A stretch of DNA of 64,000 nt, taken from Gallionella sp. Its GTDB lineage: Bacteria; Pseudomonadota; Gammaproteobacteria; Burkholderiales; Gallionellaceae. The first letter of the stretch is position 1. Each line of letters starts with the position of its first letter. A program made the position numbers and the translations under genes. Positions 54,124 to 61,786 of this stretch are shown piece after piece. A model generated the notes under the pieces. It was not told the DNA's origin. It did not search any database and worked only from the letters and a program-made list of their open reading frames with translations. The DNA is taken from positions 1 through 64,000 of the forward strand of contig JAUSAO010000045.1 in assembly GCA_030652475.1 (NCBI GenBank). The letters are read 5' to 3'.

Positions 54124-54537
54124 CTATCGCTTGTAATGCCCCTTGCCGGGAATCACATGCCGCACACCGCCCTGGGGATTCTCGACATCACCCTGATAAC
54201 GGGGAATGACGTGAATATGGACATGCAGGATACTCTGCCCAGCAGCCGGCCCTATGTTAACGCCGATGTTGTAGCCGTCGGGTTTAAACTCTCCGTCCAG
54301 CAACTTTCGCTCCTCGTTTATCAGCGTCATGCAGGCATTGATTTCTTCGGGTGTCAGCTCAAAAAAGCTGGCAACATGGCGACGCGGGACGACCAAGGTA
54401 TGCCCCGGGCTCACCGCGTAGCTATCGCGCGCGCTGTATGCAAGTTCGTTACTCAGCGACACCCCGCGTGCATCTTTACAGAACAGGCACGGGTTATTGG
54501 GATCCCGCTTTCCCCTCTGCTTTTCTTCTAACGTCAA
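54124..54537 (-). CDS. HIT-family nucleotide-binding protein
   Basis: 137 aa. The histidine-triad motif is HVHIHVIPR near residue 105; other marks are NPCLFC near 15 (a possible zinc pair), SPGHTLVVPRRHVASFFEL near 42 and GYNIGVNIGPAAGQ near 88. HIT enzymes cleave nucleoside-phosphoryl bonds such as AMP-lysine or dinucleoside polyphosphates, and some plant and animal members split adenosine 5'-phosphosulfate, by hydrolysis or phosphorolysis. The location next to apr and sat genes makes APS or an adenylylated by-product a plausible substrate; this is a hypothesis. The gene lies 68 bp after the TPR gene, same direction. Confidence 0.9.
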   Translation of the reverse strand: MTLEEKQRGKRDPNNPCLFCKDARGVSLSNELAYSARDSYAVSPGHTLVVPRRHVASFFELTPEEINACMTLINEERKLLDGEFKPDGYNIGVNIGPAAGQSILHVHIHVIPRYQGDVENPQGGVRHVIPGKGHYKR

Positions 54538-54605
54538 GCTTCAGCTCCCTTGGTATATTGAAACAAAAATATTTTGGATCGTATTGTTTGATCTGCGGCT
54601 ATTCA

Positions 54606-55637
54606 TCATTGAGTACTTGTCACAAGTGCCAGCGACTTTGTCTTATTCATTTGCTCCTCGCAATGCTTTAAACAGAGCGGCTGAAGGGCATGCGGAAAAC
54701 ATTCAACAATCAATTCAAATTCATCGGCGACTTCGTCGGCAAGCGCAGTATCATTTGTTAACTCAGCCAGCACGTTTCTTGCGGTAGACCTGTTTACCCT
54801 GCACAGTACGGCCAGATGAAAGGGAAGTTGCTGCTCCATGCATACTGTTAACGCCGTTTCGTAAGACCGTATTGCTTCTCCCAGGCGATCCGGGTTTTCT
54901 TCTGATTCCCCCAGTTGATGCAGGACTGCACCACAATTATTGTGTGCAGCAGCTAGCTCGAACGCGTGATTATCAGCATCGAGCACAGCCAGTGCATTTT
55001 TATAGGCGACAGCTGACTTTTGATAAGTACGGTTACCTTTCAAAAGTCTGCCATATGCATGGAAAGTCGCGCCAAGTTGATGCATGGCGGACGACCATTT
55101 TTCAGGTGTCTCTTTTCGAGACCATACCAATAACGCATTCGTATAAGCATCTATGGACGCATTCAATAAGTTAGCGTTATCCAGTTGCCGGCCCAATGCT
55201 TGGTTTGCTGTTCCCAGGTTGTATTGTGTTTCCGCCCAGGCCAGGGGTGATTTTTCCTGGCTAAACACTTCCAGCGCATTGTTAAAACACTGAATGGCTT
55301 TTTCATATAATTCAGCGTCTCTGCGCTGCTGCCCCTGAGCCGCCAGAATGTTTCCCAGGCTGTTCTGAGTCTCCGCCCAGGCCAAAGGCGCCTGATCGTG
55401 ATATGGGTCTGTCAGCGATCCCTTAAGTGCATCACCTAGACTGTCAAGAATATTGGAGCTGAAACGGTGTTGTTCATAATTTCCCCGTGTGTAAAGAAAA
55501 TTATCAGCGACGGTGACCTTGGTATCTGGCGTAGCCGCTTCGGCCAAGCCATCGCCCAGCCTGCCTATGGAATCAGCGATTGCACGTTCCAGGGCCTGAT
55601 TGTGTGGGTACAACAGGTAAGTATGAGAGTGCTTCAT
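54606..55637 (-). CDS. TPR-repeat protein of the apr-linked module
   Basis: 343 aa. No signal peptide. From about residue 60 the sequence is a chain of TPR-like repeats with unusual, highly similar units: APLAWAETQNSLGNILAAQG, then SPLAWAETQYNLGTANQALG, and SSAMHQLGATFHAYGRLLKG, AAAHNNCGAVLHQLGE. The repeats should make a superhelical scaffold. It begins directly after the stop of the FKBP gene (no gap), so the two are coupled. A chaperone or assembly scaffold for Apr or other sulfur enzymes would fit; the sequence does not prove it. Confidence 0.8.
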   Translation of the reverse strand: MKHSHTYLLYPHNQALERAIADSIGRLGDGLAEAATPDTKVTVADNFLYTRGNYEQHRFSSNILDSLGDALKGSLTDPYHDQAPLAWAETQNSLGNILAAQGQQRRDAELYEKAIQCFNNALEVFSQEKSPLAWAETQYNLGTANQALGRQLDNANLLNASIDAYTNALLVWSRKETPEKWSSAMHQLGATFHAYGRLLKGNRTYQKSAVAYKNALAVLDADNHAFELAAAHNNCGAVLHQLGESEENPDRLGEAIRSYETALTVCMEQQLPFHLAVLCRVNRSTARNVLAELTNDTALADEVADEFELIVECFPHALQPLCLKHCEEQMNKTKSLALVTSTQ

Positions 55638-56144
55638 TTATGCCCGGCCGAGAATTTCATTGATGTCCGGATCGGCGCCAACCGCTCCGCCAAGGTCGAT
55701 TTCTTCATCGGTAGCATCACGTATCGTCAGAACTTCCAGCTTGAATACGACTTCTCTGCCACACAATGGGTTATTACCATCAACGGTTAGTGTTTTGTCA
55801 TCGAATCGGGTAACGATAAAGTTTCTGGGCTCACCTTTTTCATTTTCCATGGTGATGGTCATGCCAATTTCCCGAAATTCCTCAGGGACATTTTCGATAT
55901 GATCGGTAAATACCAGAGATTCGTCTCTCTCACCATATAACAATCTGGTGTCAACAGGAACTTCGATGAGATCCCCCACTTTTTTTCCATCCAGTTCTTT
56001 TGTCACCTGCTCAGACAAAACATCGTTGACGCCATGAACATATCCCAGAGGATAATCAACGGTAACCAGTACGTCTCCGGTTTTTTGATCGATGACCTTA
56101 TAATTTAATTCAACGAATTTTTCGTTTTGTATTGTATCTGACAT
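55638..56144 (-). CDS. SlyD-like FKBP-type peptidyl-prolyl isomerase
   Basis: 168 aa. SlyD architecture: an FKBP half (VELNYKVIDQKTGDVLVTVD, YPLGYVHGVNDVLSEQVTKE), an inserted flap domain (RLLYGERDESLVFTDHIENV, EEFREIGMTITMENE), and the returning FKBP strands (TVDGNNPLCGREVVFKLEVL). The His/Cys-rich nickel-binding tail of E. coli SlyD is missing; the end is acidic (EEIDLGGAVGADPDINEIL). The flap gives chaperone activity for folding. Adjacent to the TPR gene and behind apr, it may help fold or mature the sulfur enzymes. Confidence 0.88.
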   Translation of the reverse strand: MSDTIQNEKFVELNYKVIDQKTGDVLVTVDYPLGYVHGVNDVLSEQVTKELDGKKVGDLIEVPVDTRLLYGERDESLVFTDHIENVPEEFREIGMTITMENEKGEPRNFIVTRFDDKTLTVDGNNPLCGREVVFKLEVLTIRDATDEEIDLGGAVGADPDINEILGRA

Positions 56145-56176
56145 GACTAGAAAGGCCTGTTAACGATAAAGTTGTC

Positions 56177-56530
56177 TTAGAACAGCGTAGCGCCAAAAAT
56201 TTTCACCTTGTCCTTTTCATACCCCAGCACCAGTCTGCCCAGCCATTCACTTTTATCCTTGGAGTTAGTCTGTTTATAGAGAACCGTTACATATTCACCG
56301 CGTCGTATAATGCCGAGGTATTTGTAATCGGCTGACAAGTTTTTCGCCAAATCGCTTCTTGCAAACTGCTTGCCCATCTCGATTTCATTCGCACCCAATT
56401 TCATCGGGGTTGAGAAATTTCGGGTGAAAGCGCCATAGTTTTTCTCGTTCGAGTATTTAACAAGGTCAGCCCACATGGGGTTCGCCAGCGCTAAAATATC
56501 TTCATCCGTCATTTCGATAATATTCATCAT
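56177..56530 (-). CDS. 117-aa conserved hypothetical of the apr-linked module
   Basis: 117 aa; the second codon is also ATG and a GAAGAAG stretch may serve as ribosome site. It reads as one small alpha+beta domain: MTDEDILALANPMWADLVKY near 7, FSTPMKLGANEIEMGKQFAR, then KYLGIIRRGEYVTVLYKQTN and WLGRLVLGYEKDKVKIFGAT strands. The pattern (helix, then a four-stranded sheet, ending KIFGATLF) resembles NTF2/cystatin-like folds, but that is only a guess. It is the first gene after the aprA terminator and 33 bp before the FKBP gene. Confidence 0.7.
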   Translation of the reverse strand: MMNIIEMTDEDILALANPMWADLVKYSNEKNYGAFTRNFSTPMKLGANEIEMGKQFARSDLAKNLSADYKYLGIIRRGEYVTVLYKQTNSKDKSEWLGRLVLGYEKDKVKIFGATLF

Positions 56531-56601
56531 TTTCTTCTTCAGTTAAAACATGGCTGGTATTGCCGGCTTACCCGTCGAAATAAGACGGCATACGGCTCAT
56601 C

Positions 56602-56639
56602 ATAAAAATAGGCCAACATATAAAAAATGTTGGCCTATT
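56602..56639 (-). terminator. Rho-independent terminator after aprA
   Basis: Perfect 13-bp stem (AATAGGCCAACAT / ATGTTGGCCTATT, loop of 7) at 56607-56639, followed on the minus strand by TTTTTATG. It should end most transcripts from aprMBA before the downstream module. Confidence 0.92.
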
Positions 56640-56694
56640 ATCAAGCAAACAAGATGTACCTGAATTGTATGATCAAGCACCTATTTGCCGGGCC

Positions 56695-58560
56695 CTATTT
56701 TTCACTGACCAAGTGGTAAAGAGGCGCTTTTTCCATCGTGTATTCACCTGTTTTGCGATCACGATGAGAAACTGTCAGCACGTGCCAATTTTTATCATCC
56801 AGCTTCATTGCATCGCCACGATAGTAGTAACCAGGCCAGCGCGTTTCCTTACGGAACAAAGTATGCTGGAACACACTTTCAGAAGTACGCACACGGTGAT
56901 TTAATTCCCATGCACGCAGCAGTTCGTGAATATCACTTGCCGCAATCTTTTCCATATCTTCCTCAAGCGACTTAAGCTTCTTGAGACCAATACTGAGAAG
57001 TTTTTCGTTGGTCATGTAGTTGACACCAAAGCCACCGCAATACTCATCCATCAATTTCTGCAAACGATCCAGACCCTGTCTTGGATTGATGAAGTTCGGA
57101 TTGACTGAACCCGCAACGACTTCGTTTTTATATACAGTGTATGTCTCTAATGGTTTGTAGATTTTGGTTTTAAGGTCTTCGATCTGCTTATCAGAAACAC
57201 GGATGCCTTCTGCCTTGCCATCATCAATATATTTACAGGCAGCCTTGGCAGCCAGGCGACCTTCAGTGAAAGAACCCGATGAGAACGCGTGTGGTGTACC
57301 ACCGACCGCATCACCCGCGCCAAACAGACCTTCAACGGTGGTCATGCGGTTGTAACCCCAATAGTACTCCGGAGGGGATACATCCTCAGGACCTGAACAC
57401 CATGCACCACAACCCGTGGCATGCGAACCCATGACGTAGGGCTCAGAAGTCGTTAATTCCGGGTTTTCGTACTTAGGATCAACGTCCGTGGCCGCCCACA
57501 GTACTGCCTGGCCAACGGTCATGCCCAGGAAGTTGTGCCAGCCTATCTCTTCCAGATGCGGATCCTGGAAGGCTTCCATGGTGACCATGTGGATAGGACC
57601 GCGACCGGCATTCACCTCGGAGATAAAGGCATGGTTACGTAAACAGGTTGGAATGGGCTTGTGGGACAAGTGTTGTCCTTCCGTATCCAGATATTCCTTG
57701 CCGACCATTTCCGCCAATGCCGGGAACCACTTGGATTCATACTCTTCACCCACACCATTTTGGGTATAAGTCTTGAGGTGCAGGAAGTAGGCGCCAACCG
57801 GGCCGTAACCATCTTTGAATCGTGCGAGTACGATACGGTTTTCCATCTGAGTCATCTTCGCGCCTGCTTCGATCATCAGACCATAGGCAGAACCCGATGA
57901 CCAGGGTGCGTACCAGACACGCCCCGCACCTTCGCCGACTGAACGCGGCTTAAAGATGTTAGAAGCACCACCGGCACCGCAGATAACGGTCTTGGACTTG
58001 AATACGTGGTAGTTACCGGTACGGACATTGAAACCAACCGCACCTGCGACGCGGTTGTCCTTGGAATCATCCATTAACAGGTGGGTTACGCAGACACGGT
58101 TGAATACCTTGTCGGCTGATTTTTTGGCCGCTTCGGCAACGATAGGCTTATAAGATTCACCGTGAATCATGATCTGCCAGCGCCCTTCACGCATATAAGT
58201 GCCCTTCTTGGGGTCTCTCATCAGCGGCAGGCCCCACTCTTCAAACTGGTGCACTGCTGAGTCAACGTGGCGCGCCATATCAAAGGCCAGATCCTCACGC
58301 ACCATACCCATCAGATCCATACGCGCATAACGGACGTGATCTTCCGGATTGTTTTCGCCGAAGCGTGTACCCATGTAACAGTTGATCGCGTACAGACCCT
58401 GGGCAACCGCACCAGAACGATCGATGTTCGCTTTTTCGGCAATGACGATCTTTTTGTTCTTGCCCCAATATCTTGCTTCAAACGCAGCACCGGTGCCACC
58501 AAGGCCAGCACCTGCTACCAGAATGTCGATATCGTCTTCAATAATTGTCTTGTAGTTCAT
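56695..58560 (-). CDS. aprA: Adenylylsulfate reductase subunit alpha
   Basis: 621 aa, full length. AprA carries FAD and interconverts APS with AMP and sulfite; in sulfur oxidisers it runs towards APS. FAD motif: DILVAGAGLGGTGAAFEARY near 13. Further marks are AVAQGLYAINCYMGTRFGEN near 50, ICGAGGASNIFKPRSVGEGA near 192, HATGCGAWCSGPEDVSPPEY near 380 and [20 protein letters not shown] near 415. Its start overlaps the aprB stop (TAATG), and a strong terminator follows. It works in the cytoplasm with AprB, and electrons pass to the membrane through AprM. Confidence 0.98.
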   Translation of the reverse strand: MNYKTIIEDDIDILVAGAGLGGTGAAFEARYWGKNKKIVIAEKANIDRSGAVAQGLYAINCYMGTRFGENNPEDHVRYARMDLMGMVREDLAFDMARHVDSAVHQFEEWGLPLMRDPKKGTYMREGRWQIMIHGESYKPIVAEAAKKSADKVFNRVCVTHLLMDDSKDNRVAGAVGFNVRTGNYHVFKSKTVICGAGGASNIFKPRSVGEGAGRVWYAPWSSGSAYGLMIEAGAKMTQMENRIVLARFKDGYGPVGAYFLHLKTYTQNGVGEEYESKWFPALAEMVGKEYLDTEGQHLSHKPIPTCLRNHAFISEVNAGRGPIHMVTMEAFQDPHLEEIGWHNFLGMTVGQAVLWAATDVDPKYENPELTTSEPYVMGSHATGCGAWCSGPEDVSPPEYYWGYNRMTTVEGLFGAGDAVGGTPHAFSSGSFTEGRLAAKAACKYIDDGKAEGIRVSDKQIEDLKTKIYKPLETYTVYKNEVVAGSVNPNFINPRQGLDRLQKLMDEYCGGFGVNYMTNEKLLSIGLKKLKSLEEDMEKIAASDIHELLRAWELNHRVRTSESVFQHTLFRKETRWPGYYYRGDAMKLDDKNWHVLTVSHRDRKTGEYTMEKAPLYHLVSEK

Positions 58561-59042
58561 TAGTAGTACACTCCTGCTTTAAGTGTCAAGCCATTCGATT
58601 CCAGTGTATGTAAATCACCGCCATCCATGCGGACATACTTAGGCTCGTTAAATAACAACTCACTGTCACGCATTTCCTTACTTGGCGCAGGCTCGTCTGC
58701 GAGTTTGGGTATTCCCGTGCCCCAGGGCTTGGTTGTGATAGGCGCCAACAACTCCATATCTTTTTTGCCGTTGCGGAACTTGATGCGCCAGGCGATCGTG
58801 CCTGCTTCTTCATCGCGGTGCACGCGTACCGAGTGACCTAGTGGCGCGAAATCGGCATAGCCACGCACATCAATGGCGTGGTGCGGGCAGGCCTTTACGC
58901 AGGAATAGCATTCCCAGCACATGCTGGGTTCAATGTTATAAGCACGACGAAGGGTTTTATCGATGTGCATGATGTCAGAAGGGCAGATGTCAACGCACTG
59001 TCCACAACCATCACAACGAGTCATATATACGAAAGTTGGCAT
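58560..59042 (-). CDS. aprB: Adenylylsulfate reductase subunit beta
   Basis: 160 aa. Two [4Fe-4S] motifs: Cys10, 13, 16, 20 (TRCDGCGQCVDICPSD) and Cys42, 45, 48, 52 (CWECYSCVKACPHHAIDV). The rest is the beta-sheet and tail that wraps AprA (RVHRDEEAGTIAWRIKFRNG, then TTKPWGTGIP). It carries electrons between the AprA flavin and the membrane partner. It lies between aprM (38 bp upstream) and aprA (overlapping). Confidence 0.97.
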   Translation of the reverse strand: MPTFVYMTRCDGCGQCVDICPSDIMHIDKTLRRAYNIEPSMCWECYSCVKACPHHAIDVRGYADFAPLGHSVRVHRDEEAGTIAWRIKFRNGKKDMELLAPITTKPWGTGIPKLADEPAPSKEMRDSELLFNEPKYVRMDGGDLHTLESNGLTLKAGVYY

Positions 59043-59080
59043 AATATTTTCTCTATCCTTAAGTAAAAATTAAATTAATA

Positions 59081-59917
59081 CTAGTAGTGTTTTGCTGACT
59101 CACGCTTAATACCAAGACCCATGTAAGCCGGATTCTTTCCCATGTATTCAGGGATATCCGGAAATTTTGCATGTACGGCAGGATCCGTCAGATCGTATTC
59201 GGCAGGTAAATTCTCTCTTGAACCATCTGCATGAGTAACACGTTTTTGAAATGCGGCAGCCGGCTTAAAGAACATATGGGCGAACTTGGAAAAATATACG
59301 CCGCCAAATAAAACGGTACTTGACAGGACAAACAAGGCAAAGAACAGGGTTAATCCGCCGCCAGTAAATGACCAGATTAATGCGAAAGTCGAGGTGGCAA
59401 GCAGCGAGAGAATAAACAAATCCGCACGCTCGAACCGAAACCATGGAAGGCCTTCCGCAGACACATCAACCCGGATAAATAACCAGAACCAGTATCCACC
59501 AACGGCCAGCATCAGTGCACCGATATGCCATAGCTGTGGCAGCAAGGCAGGCGTGGGCGTTGCTGGCGTCGGATAGCCAAAAATCATAATCGCGGTAGTC
59601 ACAATGAAAATAATAGTTCCCCACATGGTCAACAGATGGGAAAGCCTGCGTCTTGTATTATTGAATTCGCCAGAAGTTAATATTTCGTTCACCAGCACTG
59701 TAGCGGCAATTGATACTTTTTCTCCAGCACCCACTGACCGTTTTGCGCTCTTCTGCGCTTTTTTCGCATTTTCGAAAAAATACTGCGCGCTTTTCTTATG
59801 CATCATGTCAAGTATTGTCCCGCCCATAACCAGCAGGACCATCAAGACGATATACCCCTGCATGACGACGGTTGGAATTGATGCCGAAAGTTCGGCAAAG
59901 TGGTTGCTCATGAACAT
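59081..59917 (-). CDS. aprM: AprM membrane anchor of APS reductase
   Basis: 278 aa (a second in-frame ATG two codons later is as likely). Five probable membrane helices: ~16-34, ~90-112, ~125-150, ~165-185 and ~190-212. The C-terminal cytoplasmic part is KFAHMFFKPAAAFQKRV, then a GSRENLPAEYDLTDPAVHAKFP tail. AprM is the anchor found in many sulfur-oxidising bacteria in place of QmoABC, and should link AprBA to the quinone pool. It is the first gene of aprMBA and has a ribosome site AAGGAGAA just upstream. The 274 bp before it, up to sat, hold a short hairpin and no gene. Confidence 0.93.
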   Translation of the reverse strand: MFMSNHFAELSASIPTVVMQGYIVLMVLLVMGGTILDMMHKKSAQYFFENAKKAQKSAKRSVGAGEKVSIAATVLVNEILTSGEFNNTRRRLSHLLTMWGTIIFIVTTAIMIFGYPTPATPTPALLPQLWHIGALMLAVGGYWFWLFIRVDVSAEGLPWFRFERADLFILSLLATSTFALIWSFTGGGLTLFFALFVLSSTVLFGGVYFSKFAHMFFKPAAAFQKRVTHADGSRENLPAEYDLTDPAVHAKFPDIPEYMGKNPAYMGLGIKRESAKHY

Positions 59918-60191
59918 TAGGTTCTCCTTAAAAATTTAAACGCAAGATTAAAAATTATCATTCAATCGGTTGGTCGTTGAATATGGAAAAGTTAACCTCC
60001 ACAAAACTCTTCACCCTACGAACCTACCACCATTACTTCACTAAATCAGCCCGAACAAAAATTGGCAACAATGGGGGAAAATGTACAGCTCCCCTCCCTC
60101 CAGTCCTCCCCCGTGTGCGAGGTTGTTGCCGTTTCAGCGGCTGTACAACCACGGCCTAGCCCCTGCGGGTGCAAAGAGGATGGGGTGTTTT

Positions 60192-61406
60192 CTAGCGTCC
60201 CGAGTGCCCGCTAAGCTTAACTTCCACCTTTTCATCGTCAGCCAGTCCGGCATAGTAGGCGCGCAGCACTTCCAGCACTTCGGGGCGGCTGAACTCAGCC
60301 GGGACTTCGGCATTTTCCGAGAGCATCTTGCGCAGCTTGGTGCCGGACAGCAGCAGACGGTCGCTTCCTTCGTGCGGGCAGGTGCGTGCGGAGGCCATGC
60401 CGCCGCATTTGTAACACCAGAACGTCCAGTCAATTTTTAGCGCCTGTGTCTCCAGCGCGTCCTTGGGAATTTTGTCAAAGATGTGATGGGCGTCGAACGG
60501 GCCGTAATAATTGCCCACTCCGGCATGGTCGCGCCCGACAATCAGGTGCGAACAACCGTAGTTCTGGCGGAACAGCGCATGCAACAACGCTTCGCGCGGT
60601 CCCGCGTAACGCATATCCAGCGGGTAACCGGCCTGAACAACGGTCTGGCTGACAAAATAATTTTCGGTGAGCGTGGCAATGGCTTCGGTGCGCACGTCGG
60701 CAGGGATGTCGCCGGGTTTCAGATTGCCGAGCAGGGAGTGGATCAGTACGCCGTCGCAAATTTCAATGGCTATCTTGGCCAGATACTCGTGCGAGCGGTG
60801 CATAGGATTGCGTGTCTGGAACGCTGCCACTTTGCTCCAGCCCATGGCATCGAAGGCATCGCGCGTCTCGTGCGGCGACATGAAAAGCGCGCCGTATTTT
60901 TTGTCGAACCCGCCCTGTGAGAGTAATTTGACCGGGCCGGCGAGATTGACTTCGCCTTGTTCCATCACCATCTTCACGCCGGGGTGTTCCGGGTCTATGG
61001 TGCTGAACACCATCGCGCACTCGTGCTCCTTGTCGATGGTGTATTTCTCGGTGATGCGCATGGTTGCAAGCAGACTGCCGTCGTCCGGGTCAAGCAGGGC
61101 GACATCGCTACCAGTTTGGATTGATGAGGCGAGGGTATTGTCTATGGAGAGTGTGATGGGGATGGGCCAGAACAGGCCGTTGGCCATTTTCATGCCAGCA
61201 CATACACCTTGCCAGTCGGTGTAGGACATGAAGCCCTCAAGCGGAGTGAACCCGCCTATGCCCAGCATCACCAAATCACCTTTTTCGCGTGAACTCACCG
61301 TTATTTGCGGTAATGTTTGTGCACGTTCAAGTTCGTCTGCGAGTGCTTTCCCCTTCAACAGCAGGGGATTCAGGTCGCCGCCGCCGTGCGGTTTAACCAA
61401 TGCCAT
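60192..61406 (-). CDS. sat: Sulfate adenylyltransferase (ATP sulfurylase), dissimilatory type
   Basis: 404 aa, homo-oligomeric Sat type. Here it should convert APS and pyrophosphate to ATP and sulfate. Active-site motifs: [15 protein letters not shown] near 195 (with the HxxH), [20 protein letters not shown] near 292, and the zinc-like [17 protein letters not shown] near 330 typical of dissimilatory enzymes. The start ATG at 61406 has AGGAG 6 nt upstream; another ATG 4 nt earlier is out of frame. It leads the sulfur cluster, 274 bp before aprM, and diverges from the soeA-like gene. Confidence 0.97.
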   Translation of the reverse strand: MALVKPHGGGDLNPLLLKGKALADELERAQTLPQITVSSREKGDLVMLGIGGFTPLEGFMSYTDWQGVCAGMKMANGLFWPIPITLSIDNTLASSIQTGSDVALLDPDDGSLLATMRITEKYTIDKEHECAMVFSTIDPEHPGVKMVMEQGEVNLAGPVKLLSQGGFDKKYGALFMSPHETRDAFDAMGWSKVAAFQTRNPMHRSHEYLAKIAIEICDGVLIHSLLGNLKPGDIPADVRTEAIATLTENYFVSQTVVQAGYPLDMRYAGPREALLHALFRQNYGCSHLIVGRDHAGVGNYYGPFDAHHIFDKIPKDALETQALKIDWTFWCYKCGGMASARTCPHEGSDRLLLSGTKLRKMLSENAEVPAEFSRPEVLEVLRAYYAGLADDEKVEVKLSGHSGR

Positions 61407-61786
61407 TCATGACTCCTATTCATCAATTCTTGTTTGACTGCTGGAATGTGATGCCCGACTCAACCGCTGCACAATGCTAAGGCTATTGTGGTTAAACCAC
61501 GATACCCCTTACGGGTTATATGTGATAGCTCATCACGGTTATGGCTAAGGTTGCCTACTATTAGGCATACTTGGCGGCCTTTAAAAAGGCTCTTTTCTCG
61601 TCTGGAAGATGTCGGATTTTGTCCGTTACTCATGGTTTTATTGATGTGCATTTTATTAAGTTAAGTTAATAGGTTGTTAAAAATCAATAAATTGAATAAT
61701 TGTTAAATTCAATGACCGACTGATTCCCAGGATAGTTATAATCAAGCGTTCATTTACCAGTGGGGCGCTTACCAGCGGAACTTTGC
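61407..61786. promoter_or_regulatory. Divergent promoter region between sat and soeA
   Basis: 380 bp without a gene. A plus-strand TATAAT at 61737-61742, with a weak TGACCG 18 bp before, is a candidate soeA promoter. Symmetric boxes are present: GTGGTTAAACCAC near 61478, GCCTACTATTAGGC near 61552 and a small GCCTTTAAAAAGGC hairpin at 61577-61590. Which of them binds a regulator cannot be told. The last ~150 bp before soeA are AT-rich. Confidence 0.5.

Noticed and set aside
60081-60191. Hairpin region between sat and aprM as a riboswitch
   Set aside because: A GGTTGT/ACAACC stem with a GCCG/CGGC inner stem can form, but no conserved riboswitch core is recognisable.
61407-61786. Molybdate-sensing RNA or operator before soeA
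   Set aside because: Symmetric boxes are present but none matches a known Moco RNA core or a ModE site closely enough to name.
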